From Desulfobacteraceae bacterium (lineage in GTDB: Bacteria > Desulfobacterota > Desulfobacteria > Desulfobacterales > Desulfosalsimonadaceae), in contig JABZFM010000013.1 of assembly GCA_014237465.1 (NCBI GenBank), positions 1 through 64,000 of the forward strand: a stretch of 64,000 nucleotides of DNA, read 5' to 3'. Made by a program: the position numbers and the translations under genes. The notes under the pieces were generated by a model that saw nothing but the letters and a program-made list of their open reading frames with translations, was not told where the DNA came from and made no database searches. This document shows positions 35,461-44,317 of the stretch, piece after piece; the stretch's first letter is position 1, and each line of letters opens with the position of its first letter.

Positions 35461-35832
35461 ATGTTCAAAATGACCCCGAATATACTGAAAAACTTTATCA
35501 CGGAAAAAGCAACCCGGCTCTATCCCTATGAGGTTAAAGAGCCATACGACATAAACCGTGGCGAACTGGTTAATGAAATTGAAAAATGCAACTTTTGCGG
35601 TATCTGTGCGGCCAAATGCCCGTCCCAGTGTATCACGGTCAATAAAAAAACCGCCACCTGGGAATGCGCCCTTTTCGTCTGTGTATACTGCGGCGTATGT
35701 GTGGAAACATGCCCCCAAAAATGTCTTCACCAAAAACAAACCTACAGGAAACCAGTCCGGGAAAAAGAAATTATTTTCATGCAGGGAGAGGTCAAAGCAA
35801 AAGACACCCCTGACGGTTCCGAAAGCAGCTGA
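35461..35832 (+). CDS. echF: Ech hydrogenase ferredoxin-like subunit F (two 4Fe-4S, NuoI-like)
   Basis: The 123-residue protein has two cysteine quartets: CNFCGICAAKCPSQC and CVYCGVCVETCPQKC, the latter keeping CxxCxxCxxxC with ferredoxin-type proline. It receives electrons from soluble ferredoxin and passes them to EchC. The polar C-terminal tail (about 85-123) is longer than minimal homologues. It completes echABCDEF. Confidence 0.94.
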   Translation: MFKMTPNILKNFITEKATRLYPYEVKEPYDINRGELVNEIEKCNFCGICAAKCPSQCITVNKKTATWECALFVCVYCGVCVETCPQKCLHQKQTYRKPVREKEIIFMQGEVKAKDTPDGSESS

Positions 35833-35881
35833 CCCTTCCCGGACACATTGTTTTTCATAAAATTTTTTAAGGACCACTTTC

Positions 35882-36586
35882 ATGAAAACATTTAAATTCA
35901 ACAATAAAACCTATGAAACCGATGATCAAAATTTTTTAATCGATCATGCAACCTGGGATGAAAATTTCGCTATCGGCATGGCTGCTGAACTCGGCATTTT
36001 CGGCGGTCTGACCGAACGGCATTGGAAAATAATTCATTTTATACAGGATACATTCGAAAAAACCGGGACCCGACCCTTAATATATAAAACATGTAAGACG
36101 ATGAAACTGCAATCCAAAACCCTGCGGCAGCTTTTCCCCACCGGATATCTTAGAGGCGCCTGCCTGCTTGCCGGTATCGGATATAAAGGCCCATGGGATA
36201 AAGCCCATGGATTTAAATTCCCCGAGCCCTATAGAGAAAGGCCTCCCCAAAAATCCGGATGCATAATGAAAGATAAAGTTTACAAAATCGACATATTCGG
36301 CTTTCTGGTTGATCCGGAGGACTGGGACGAGGAGTATGCCGTTATCAGGGCCTATGAAATGAAAATAAAAAACGGCTTAACGCCAAAACACTGGGAGGTT
36401 ATTTATTTCCTGCGTGACAGTTATAAACTGAACAGGCGTGTCCCGACAATTTATGATTGCTGTGAATTAAGTAAAATGGACGTCGAAGATATCGAGGAAC
36501 TTTTTCCTGACGGATACCATCGGTGCGCCGTAAAAATCGCTGGTTTGCCGTCCATCGGCGTGAATATAAAAAGAACAATTCTGTAA
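35882..36586 (+). CDS. Tandem DsrC/TusE-fold protein, copy 1
   Basis: The 234-residue protein has two DsrC-like domains (about 1-105 and 128-230). Each shows FLID/FLVD + W, DENFA or DEEYA, LTERHWKIIHFI / LTPKHWEVIYFL and the LFPTGYLRGACLLAG / LFPDGYHRCAVKIAGLPS end. Domain 1 keeps a Cys (C94) where DsrC has its inner CysB; neither domain has the terminal CysA. Domain 2 has a CC pair (C193, C194) and C215. DsrC proteins are sulfur carriers or redox partners. A double domain is unusual. It follows echF by 49 bases and precedes a paralogue by 46 bases. Confidence 0.82.
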   Translation: MKTFKFNNKTYETDDQNFLIDHATWDENFAIGMAAELGIFGGLTERHWKIIHFIQDTFEKTGTRPLIYKTCKTMKLQSKTLRQLFPTGYLRGACLLAGIGYKGPWDKAHGFKFPEPYRERPPQKSGCIMKDKVYKIDIFGFLVDPEDWDEEYAVIRAYEMKIKNGLTPKHWEVIYFLRDSYKLNRRVPTIYDCCELSKMDVEDIEELFPDGYHRCAVKIAGLPSIGVNIKRTIL

Positions 36587-36632
36587 TCGGATACAACCGC
36601 ATGAATCGTACCCCTAAAAGGTATTTTCAGAG

Positions 36633-37322
36633 ATGAAAACATTTTCATTCAACCATAAAACCTATGAAACCGATGATCAAAATTTTTTAATCGATCATGC
36701 AACCTGGGATGAAAATTTCGCTATTGGCATGGCGCACGAACTCGGCATGAACGACGGCCTGACCGAACGGCATTGGGAAGTGATTCATTTCATCAGAAAC
36801 AGATTTGCGGAAATCGGCGCTTGCCCGGTCGTTCATGAAACTACACAGGCGCTTGATCTGAACGCGAAATCATTGCAGCAGCTTTTTCCCACCGGATATC
36901 TCCGGGGGGCCTGCCTGCTTGCCGGCATCACATATAAATACGGCTGGGTCTATTATTCTGAAGAGCCTTACCCTGTCAGCCCGCTAATAAAACAAGATAA
37001 AGAGCCTCGGATTCAATTAAAGGATAAGGTTTACCGTGTAGATATTTTTGGATCTCTTGTTGACATTGATGGATGGGACGAGGATTTCGCGATTCGCAGG
37101 GCATATGAAATGGATATTAAAAGCGGATTAACAGATAAACACTGGGAGGTAATTTACTTTTTAAGAAAAAGCTTTATACGGGACAAAAAAATACCCACGG
37201 TTTACCAATGTTGTGAAGCAAACCAGATAGACATCGAAGACCTCGCTTCACTGTTTCCGGGTGGCTATCATCGCGGCGCTGTGAAAATTGCCGGATTACC
37301 GACTTTTGGAAAGGAATCATGA
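36633..37322 (+). CDS. Tandem DsrC/TusE-fold protein, copy 2
   Basis: The 229-residue paralogue of the previous gene has the same two-domain layout, with C94 in domain 1 (LRGACLLAG) and a CC pair at 193-194 in domain 2 (YQCCE). The domain 2 end reads HRGAVKIAGLPTFG, lacking any carrier Cys. Its first domain is identical to copy 1 over 70 bases (35904-35973 against 36655-36724), showing recent duplication or gene conversion. It precedes the formate dehydrogenase after a hairpin element. Confidence 0.82.
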   Translation: MKTFSFNHKTYETDDQNFLIDHATWDENFAIGMAHELGMNDGLTERHWEVIHFIRNRFAEIGACPVVHETTQALDLNAKSLQQLFPTGYLRGACLLAGITYKYGWVYYSEEPYPVSPLIKQDKEPRIQLKDKVYRVDIFGSLVDIDGWDEDFAIRRAYEMDIKSGLTDKHWEVIYFLRKSFIRDKKIPTVYQCCEANQIDIEDLASLFPGGYHRGAVKIAGLPTFGKES

Positions 37323-37358
37323 TGACATATGTATAACATTATGTTGCATAACAACAAT

Positions 37359-37483
37359 GATGGCTTCGTAAAAAGTCCAAATTCTGTGTTGCACTGCATT
37401 CTTCGTCACTGCGGAGTAGGCCAGCTACGCCTCATTTCTCAGAATTTGTGCGCCTTGAATTTGGAACTTTTTTCTTTGCCATC
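37359..37483. mobile_element. 125-bp hairpin MITE-like element upstream of fdhA
   Basis: The ends GATGGCTTCGTAAAAAGT... and ...CTTTGCCATC pair imperfectly over about 26 bases through CCAAATTC/GAATTTGG. A central GC-rich CTGCGGAGTAGGCC-GCTACGC core follows. A half-like copy (TGATGGCTTCGTAAAAA) occurs at 12480-12496 right after the sigma-54 activator. Non-coding; no gene lies in 37323-37535. Confidence 0.6.
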
Positions 37484-37535
37484 TGAATCTAATTTTTTAC
37501 AGGATCATCAACAATCTTAGATATGGGAGGAATGA

Positions 37536-40500
37536 ATGAAAACAATTACCAGAAGAGAGTTCATTCAAATTTCAGGGGGAACCCTCGCGGGATTCGCCTT
37601 GAGCGGGTGTTTGGGCGTTAACATGCGCCCCATTCAGGAAAGTGTGAATGGCCTTCGTATTCTTCATGCCAGGCAGACCACAACGATTTGTCCGTATTGC
37701 GCGGTTGGTTGCGGTATTATCGTGCATACCGTTAAAGGCAAGGTGATCAATACCGAAGGAGATCCGGACCACCCGATCAATGAAGGCAGCCTCTGCAGCA
37801 AGGGCATGGCAGTTTATCAAATCTCTCACAACAATCCCAACCGGCTCACCCAACCATTATACCGACCGCCTTACGGCACGGAATGGGAAGAGGTGTCATG
37901 GGATTTTGCTTTGGATAAAATCGCCCGACGCATCAAGGAAACCCGTGACAAGACATTTGAAACAACAAATGACAAAAACCGCATCGTCAATCGAACACTG
38001 GGGATGGCCTCACTCGGCAGCGCCGCGCTGGATAACGAAGAATGTTATATTTACCAGAAACTGCTAAGGGGATTAGGACTCGTATATGTTGAACATCAGG
38101 CCCGTATCTGACATTCGGCTACTGTAGCGGCTCTGGGAGAGTCGTTCGGACGCGGCGCAATGACGAACCATTGGATCGATCTTGCAAACAGTGATTGTAT
38201 TTTAGCCATGGGGAGCAATCCGGTTAAAAATCATCCGATTTCCTTTAAATGGATGACCAAAGCCATAGACAGGGGGGCGACACTCATCAGCGTTGACCCC
38301 CGTTTTACCCGTACATCAGGCAAAGCCCATATTTATGCCCCGCTTCGGTCAGGTACCGACATCGCATTTCTGGGCGGCATGATAAAGTATATTATCGACA
38401 ACAACCTCTTTTTTGAAGAATATGTGAAAGAATACACCAATGCCTCATTTCTGGTAAACCCGGATTTCAAACTTCCTGCAGATAACGAGGGTGTTTTTTC
38501 AGGATTAACGGGAATTAAAACCAACGAAGGGATTTTAGACGGCAAATACGATAAATCCACATGGGCCTTTCAAAAGGGTGATAATGGTACACCTAAAAAA
38601 GATCCGACACTGGCAGATCCCAACTGTGTGTTCCAACTCCTGAAAAAACACTTCTCCAGATATACGCCGGACTTGGTCTCACAAATTACCGGAACCCCTG
38701 AAGATAATCTATTGCAGGTTTATAAAGCCTACGGCAAAACCGGCAAGGCAAACAAAGCCGGCACCATCATGTATGCCATGGGATGGACCCAGCACACGGT
38801 GGGAACGCAGAACATCAGAACCATGGCGATTATCCAGCTGCTTCTGGGTAATATGGGAATGGCCGGGGGCGGCGTGAACGCGCTCCGGGGAGAATCCAAT
38901 GTACAGGGCTCTACCGATCATGCCCTCCTGTTCCATATACTCCCGGGCTACCTCAAGACCCCAAAAGCTTCCCAACAAAACTACCAAGACTATATCGCTG
39001 CCGTCACACCCAGGTCCGGTGATGCCATAAGCGCCAACTGGTGGCAGAATTATCCCAAATACTCAGCCAGCCTGCTGAAAGAATTTTACGGCAAGGATGT
39101 GTCGTTGGATGATGCCTATCATTATTTCCCAAAAATTGATGATACTGAAAATTATTCATGGCTGACCATATTTGATCAACTCTACCACAATAAATTTTCC
39201 GGTCTTCTGTCCTGGGGACAAAACCCGGCATGCAGTGGCGCAAACGCCAATAAAACCAGAAAAGCCTTAACAAATCTGGACTGGCTGGTGAATGTGAACC
39301 TGTTTGACAATGAAACCGGCTCCTTCTGGAAAGGTCCGGGAATGGACCCCGAAAAAATTAAAACTGAGGTATTCATGCTGCCCTGCGCCGCATCGTTTGA
39401 AAAAGAAGGCAGTATTACAAACAGCGGCCGATGGATGCAATGGAGATATAAAGCAACGGAACCATCCGGTCAATCCCGACCGGATGGGGATATCATCTGC
39501 GATCTCTTTAATCGTTTAAGACACTTGTATCAAACAAATGAAGGGGCCTTTGCTGCACCGATCCTAAAACTGAAATGGCATTATGGGCCAAAAGACCGTA
39601 AAGGCAATATCAAGCACATGGACCCGCATATGGTGGCCAGGGAAATTAACGGATATTTCCTGGAAGATAAAATCATCAAAGGAAAGCTTTATAATAAAGG
39701 GACCCTGGTGCCCAGTTTCGCTTACCTCCAGGATGACGGCTCCACATCCAGCGGGAACTGGCTGTATTGCAATTCATATACCAAAGAAGGCAATATGGCG
39801 GCCCGAAAAATCAAGGCTGATCCATCCGGAATTGGTCTTTATTCCGGATGGGCCTGGTGCTGGCCGGTAAACCGCCGCATCCTGTATAACCGCGCATCCG
39901 TGGATAAAATCGGCAAACCCTGGGCGCCTGAAAAACCGGTCATTGAATGGCATCGCAACGTATGGCGGGGAGATGTTCCGGACGGCGGGTGGCCGCCCCT
40001 TTCAAAAGGAACAAAATCCAGATACCCGTTTATCATGCTGCCTGAGGGACATGCGCATATTTTCGGGTCGGGCTGCACGGACGGACCATTTCCTGAGCAC
40101 TATGAACCGCTCGAAAGCCCGTTAAAAAGCCACCCTCTGTCTCCCCAGTTTGTTAATCCGGCTGTTAAGCGCTGGGATAGAGATGGCCAGGAAGGCCAAA
40201 TGAATGCAAGGGCAACCAATGATCCCAGATTTCCCATTGTGTGCACGACGTATCGACTGGGAGAACACTGGCAGACCGGGATTATGACACGCTGGCAGCC
40301 ATGGCTGGCCGAACTGGAACCGGGAATGTTTGTTGAAATCAGCGATGTTCTGGCAAAGGAATTAGGGATTAAAAAAGGCGAGATGGTCATTGTCGAATCA
40401 GCAAGAGGGGCATTGGAAGCGGTCGCCATTGTCACCATTCGCTGGCAGCCGTTTAACGTTATGGGGAAAACCATTCACCAGGTGGGGATTCCCTGGCATT

Positions 40501-40664
40501 ATGGCTGGGCAACTACGGCGGAAAGGAGCTATCACGCCACAGACAAAAAACCGGAAGTTTTTACGTTCGGGGATAGTGCAAACCTGGTGACGCCGAACAT
40601 CGGCGATGCCAATACCATGATACCGGAAAGCAAATGCTTTATGGTTAATGTCCGTAAAAAATAA
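37536..40664 (+). CDS. fdhA: Selenocysteine formate dehydrogenase catalytic subunit, Tat-exported
   Basis: One 1042-residue gene that conventional calling splits at an in-frame TGA (38109-38111), residue 192. The context is EHQARI-U-HSATVAALG...GRGAMTNHWIDL, the universal Sec site of formate dehydrogenases. The leader TRREFIQISGG directs Tat export; ALSGC near residue 25 looks like a lipobox. The 4Fe-4S motif CPYCAVGC...SLCSKG follows, then the molybdopterin domains, ending in the dinucleotide-binding region (VCTTYRLGEHWQTG). It oxidises formate to CO2 in the periplasm with W or Mo. fdhB follows after 14 bases. No FdhC cytochrome b is present, so electrons probably go to a soluble cytochrome c. 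Confidence 0.95.
38109..38143 (+). promoter_or_regulatory. Selenocysteine UGA and candidate SECIS hairpin
   Basis: UGA at 38109-38111, with a 6-bp stem GGCUCU-GGG-AGAGUC (38129-38143) centred about 25 bases downstream, the distance used by bacterial SECIS elements read by SelB. The downstream frame stays open and conserved, so read-through is required. No sel genes lie in this window. Confidence 0.75.
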
Positions 40665-40678
40665 ATGAGGTGGCATAA

Positions 40679-41305
40679 ATGAATAATATGGCAATTTTCA
40701 TTGATATATCAAAATGTACAGCCTGCCGGGCATGCCAGGTCGCGTGTAAAAACTGGAACCAGTTAAAGGCCGAACAAACGGAGAACCGGGGCTCTCATGA
40801 AAATCCGCCGGATTTGTCGGCCCATACATGGAATCGCATTCGATGGGTTGAAGAGCTTAAAAACAGGAAAATTTCATGGTCTTTTTTCAATGATCGCTGT
40901 CGGCACTGCGATCCCCCCGATTGCAAGGATGCTGCAGATGAATTTGTAAAGGGAGCGATTATCAAGGATAAAACCGGAGCGGTCATATTTACTGAAAAGA
41001 TAAAAGCGATTGACCCTGATGAAATTTTGTCCGCATGCCCTTACGATATTCCACGGTATGACCCTGAAACCCGGATGATATATAAATGCAATTTCTGTTT
41101 CGACAGAATAAATGCCGGGTTAACTCCCGCATGTGTCAAAGCCTGTTCTACCGGCGCATTACAATTCGGCGATAAAACAAAAATGCTTCATTTGGCCCAT
41201 GACCGAATATCGCAACTGGGAAAGAATGCAACACTGTATCCGGGAGAGGATTATAATATATTCTGGGCATTGCCTGACAAAGCGTTATTAAAACATATTG
41301 GATAA
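40679..41305 (+). CDS. fdhB: Formate dehydrogenase iron-sulfur subunit (four 4Fe-4S)
   Basis: The 208-residue protein has four cluster motifs: CTACRACQVACKNW, CRHCDPPDCKDA, CPYDIPRYD with its partner CNFCFDRINAG, and PACVKACSTGAL. It takes electrons from FdhA and passes them to a periplasmic cytochrome. It has no leader and is expected to be carried out by the Tat signal of FdhA. AGGTGG lies upstream of its ATG. The typical length of soluble FdhAB small subunits fits. Confidence 0.95.
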   Translation: MNNMAIFIDISKCTACRACQVACKNWNQLKAEQTENRGSHENPPDLSAHTWNRIRWVEELKNRKISWSFFNDRCRHCDPPDCKDAADEFVKGAIIKDKTGAVIFTEKIKAIDPDEILSACPYDIPRYDPETRMIYKCNFCFDRINAGLTPACVKACSTGALQFGDKTKMLHLAHDRISQLGKNATLYPGEDYNIFWALPDKALLKHIG

Positions 41306-41414
41306 TTGTATATGAATAGAATCTCTCCAAATTTTATTTTTCGGTCATCGAGGAAGGTACGACATCAAGCAATCTCATCAGAAAAGGGGGGCTGCTTTGT
41401 CACTTTCCCTCTCT

Positions 41415-41463
41415 GCCACGCCAAAAGTGTGGCTCGCAAAGACAAACCAAAACAACAGGTTTT
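41415..41463 (+). ncRNA. Possible structured leader (two adjacent hairpins)
   Basis: GCCAC-N9-GUGGC forms a hairpin at 41415-41433, followed by UCGCAAAGACAAACC and a second hairpin AAACC...GGUUU (41444-41463), ending about 40 bases before the cytidylate-kinase-like ATG. CGCAAAG after a hairpin resembles GEMM-type riboswitches, but the rest does not fit clearly. Low confidence. Confidence 0.2.
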
Positions 41464-41500
41464 CGTGCAACCAATTAGCAGTTAGGATACAGGAGGTTAT

Positions 41501-42286
41501 ATGGCCAATTCTAATTCATCAAAAGGTGGTGGCAAAGTGGGCAAAGACTACATTCCCGGAATGTACAAAAAAGAAAGGCCCACGGTTTATGAAACAGTTG
41601 AAAAAGCATTCCAGGAATGGGAAAAAAGTCGAGAAATCAGGGCGAAACAAACAAACAAAAATTTCCCGATCGTCTGTTTTTCACGTAAAATCGGGGTGGG
41701 TGCTTTGGAAATAGCTGATATTATTGGTAAAAAAATCGGCTACGCCGTTATAGATCGTGAAATACTAGAACATCTTTCCGGTCGCAGCCAGCTTGACGAT
41801 AAACTTTCCGCCTTTGTTAATGAACGATGTCCGGGTGAAATGGAAGATATTTTCGCCATGTTTTTTGGTGTAAAGGCATTTACGCAAAGCGAATATTCAC
41901 GTCTGTTATTCAGGACCATTTTTTCATTTGCGGAGATAGGGCCGTCAATTTTTGTCGGCAGGGGCGCCCATCTTATTTTACCAAGAGATCGTGTACTTTC
42001 CGTGAGACTTATTTGCAGTAATGAATACCGGGTCAAACGATTGGCTGACAATCTAAACATATCAACAACCGCGGCAAAATTGAAACTGAATCATTTTGAT
42101 GTCGAACAAAAAAACTTTTTCAGAAGAATTTATAATCTAAAAAAAGCTTCCCCCTATGAATTTGATATGGTCATCAACCGGGATTACATTCAGGATGCGC
42201 AGCAAGCTGCTGAAATTATAATAACAGCGTTAATACAAAAATTCGGAATGGTGAATTTGGGTGCTAATCCAACCTTACAAATATAA
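41501..42286 (+). CDS. Cytidylate kinase-like family protein, copy 1
   Basis: The 261-residue protein has an about 55-residue charged N-terminus (GMYKKERPTVYETVEKAF), then a P-loop-like SRKIGVGALEIADIIGKKIGY without the full GxxxxGK, VIDREILEHL, IFVGRGAHLILPRD and VRLICSNEYRVKR. This is the cytidylate-kinase-like family, common in anaerobes, whose activity is untested. Whether it binds nucleotide is open because the P-loop lysine is shifted. AGGAGG lies upstream. It sits after fdhAB and before fdhE. Confidence 0.75.
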   Translation: MANSNSSKGGGKVGKDYIPGMYKKERPTVYETVEKAFQEWEKSREIRAKQTNKNFPIVCFSRKIGVGALEIADIIGKKIGYAVIDREILEHLSGRSQLDDKLSAFVNERCPGEMEDIFAMFFGVKAFTQSEYSRLLFRTIFSFAEIGPSIFVGRGAHLILPRDRVLSVRLICSNEYRVKRLADNLNISTTAAKLKLNHFDVEQKNFFRRIYNLKKASPYEFDMVINRDYIQDAQQAAEIIITALIQKFGMVNLGANPTLQI

Positions 42287-42342
42287 ATAGAATTCTTTTT
42301 TTAAGTGCAAAAAATAAAAATCCTAAAAAAACGGGGTTTCTT

Positions 42343-43254
42343 ATGTCAAGTCACATTAAGACAGAAAACCATAAAAATACACCCCTTCAAAAGAAACTTG
42401 CGCGAATGCATCTTCTTCAGGACAACATGCCGCAATATAAAGACATGTTAAATCTTTTTGAACTGATTATAAAAGAAAGAGAAAAATATAAGGCCAAGTT
42501 GTCATCTGCGATAGATCTGCACGATATCCAAGATCCTGTTTATTATGATTTAAAATTACAAAAAGGCCTTCCGCTCCTGGTTAAAAACGACATCAAATTT
42601 GACAATGCGCTCATGACTGCGTATTTCACAGCGCTCTTAAGTATTGTTAAAACAAAATCCAATCACAGTGTTGAACATATTGAAGCTCTGATTAATCAGA
42701 AAGAAAAATTGAACTTTGAGACACTCTTTAATGAGTATTTACATAATGAATCATCCTTGCCGCGTAATACTTTATTGGAATTTCTGATTAATCAAACCCT
42801 AAACCTAGTTCTGGAAACCTATGCTGACCATTTAAAGCATCACATAAAATTTGACAAATGGGAGAATGGCTTTTGTCCGGTATGCGGTGAGCATCCTGCA
42901 ATGGCTGCGTTAAAGGTTGATACCGGGGAAAGAATATTAATCTGCCCGGCTTGCGCCAGCGAGTGGCATTTTCAGCGAACAAAATGCCCTTTTTGTAAAA
43001 ATCAGGATCAACAGCAGTTGTCATATCTTTTTGTTGAAAATGACGACAAATATCGAATCGAACTTTGTGACGAATGCCGGCAATATCTAAAGACAATCGA
43101 TCTGCGAAAAGTAACCCCAAACATAATCACTGATATCGATTATGAAATTGAAAATATAGTTACACTTCATCTAGACATTATTGCCCGGGATAAAGGATTT
43201 ATAAATAATCACCCTGACGATTCATCTTCGGCCGTCACTCAATTCGATAATTAA
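42343..43254 (+). CDS. fdhE: FdhE, formate dehydrogenase accessory protein
   Basis: The 303-residue protein has a helical N-terminal half, then the four zinc/iron CxxC knuckles of FdhE: CPVCGEHP, CPACASEWHF, CPFCKN and CDECRQYL. FdhE is required for assembly or activation of respiratory formate dehydrogenases and binds their catalytic subunit. It lies 1 kb after fdhB and between the two cytidylate-kinase-like genes, so its client is surely the Sec enzyme upstream. Confidence 0.93.
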   Translation: MSSHIKTENHKNTPLQKKLARMHLLQDNMPQYKDMLNLFELIIKEREKYKAKLSSAIDLHDIQDPVYYDLKLQKGLPLLVKNDIKFDNALMTAYFTALLSIVKTKSNHSVEHIEALINQKEKLNFETLFNEYLHNESSLPRNTLLEFLINQTLNLVLETYADHLKHHIKFDKWENGFCPVCGEHPAMAALKVDTGERILICPACASEWHFQRTKCPFCKNQDQQQLSYLFVENDDKYRIELCDECRQYLKTIDLRKVTPNIITDIDYEIENIVTLHLDIIARDKGFINNHPDDSSSAVTQFDN

Positions 43255-43276
43255 TCAATAGAATACAGGGGGTCAT

Positions 43277-44056
43277 ATGGCTAATTCTAAATCATCCAAA
43301 GGTGGTGGCAAAGCGGACAAAGGCTACATTCCCGGAATGTACAAAAAAGAAAGGCCCAAGGTTTATGAAACCGTTGAAAAAGCATTCCATGAATGGGAAA
43401 AAAGTCGAGAGATCAGGGCGAAACAACCGAAAAAGAAATTTCCGATGGTCTGTTTTTCACGTAAAATCGGGGCGGGAGCTTTAGAAATAGCTGATATTGT
43501 TGGTAAAAAAATCGGCTACCGTGTCATAGATCGTGAAATGCTGGAACATCTTACCGATCGCAAACATCAGAGCAGAATACTTGATGCTTTAGATAGCGAA
43601 CGATGTCCAGGTGCCATTGAGGACGTTATATCTATGATTTTTGGTCAAAAAACCTTTGCCCAAAGCGAATATTCTCACCTGTTATTTAAAACAATCTTTT
43701 CTATTGCTGATATAGGGCCGGCTATTTTTGTCGGCAGGGGTGCTCATCTTATTTTACCAAGAGACCGAGTATTTGCCGTGAGACTTATTTGCAGTAATGA
43801 ATTCCGAATTAAAAAAATAGCTGAAATGCTCAAAATATCCGAGAATACGGCATCGTTACGACTTAACCATCTTGATATTGATCAAAAAAATTTTTATAGT
43901 AGAATCTACGATCAAAAAGATGCGTCGCCATATGAATTTGATATGGTCATCAACCGGGATTACATTCAGGATGCGCATCAAATAGCTGAAATTATTAAGA
44001 CAGCGCTTATCCAAAAATTCGGAATGGTGAATTTGGGCGCTGGTTCAATGTCATAA
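43277..44056 (+). CDS. Cytidylate kinase-like family protein, copy 2
   Basis: The 259-residue paralogue of the gene at 41501 shares the leader (MANSKSSKGGGK, GMYKKERP) and the P-loop-like SRKIGAGALEIADIVGKK, GRGAHLILPRD and C-terminal IQKFGMVNLGA. Most difference lies in residues 88-115. The two copies flank fdhE, showing local duplication. Direct repeats AAACAGGTTACACC overlap and follow its stop. The 44057-44317 spacer otherwise holds only an unconvincing 75-codon frame. Confidence 0.75.
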   Translation: MANSKSSKGGGKADKGYIPGMYKKERPKVYETVEKAFHEWEKSREIRAKQPKKKFPMVCFSRKIGAGALEIADIVGKKIGYRVIDREMLEHLTDRKHQSRILDALDSERCPGAIEDVISMIFGQKTFAQSEYSHLLFKTIFSIADIGPAIFVGRGAHLILPRDRVFAVRLICSNEFRIKKIAEMLKISENTASLRLNHLDIDQKNFYSRIYDQKDASPYEFDMVINRDYIQDAHQIAEIIKTALIQKFGMVNLGAGSMS

Positions 44057-44317
44057 ACAGGTTACACCATGGAAACAAACAGGTTACACCTTATTTTCAC
44101 AAACAGGATTCAAATGCCACGGCATTTTCTTAAAAAATCCGCTTTTCCAATTGGTTATTCCAGTCAGCAGCCTTTTCCTTTTTGGGGCACGACTTTTGCA
44201 TATTTTATTTTAAAAAGGAAGCATGTATTGAAACGATCCAAAAATCTTTGCGGCAATTGTTTTGTTCATGATTTTTCATGGAGTTGCCTAACATAAATTG
44301 AGGAAGGATTTTTTAAA

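Noticed and set aside
35882-36586. Authentic DsrC of dissimilatory sulfite reduction
   Set aside because: Two domains per protein, no terminal CysA in either, and no dsrAB or dsrMK genes nearby.
38160-40664. A separate formate dehydrogenase gene beginning at ATG 38160
   Set aside because: The upstream frame is continuous through a TGA with the Sec-site context EHQARI-U-HSATVAALG, so it is the second part of one selenoprotein.
44069-44296. 75-codon frame between the cytidylate-kinase-like gene and the hydrogenase
   Set aside because: No ribosome site, odd composition, begins in a direct repeat; looks like spacer.
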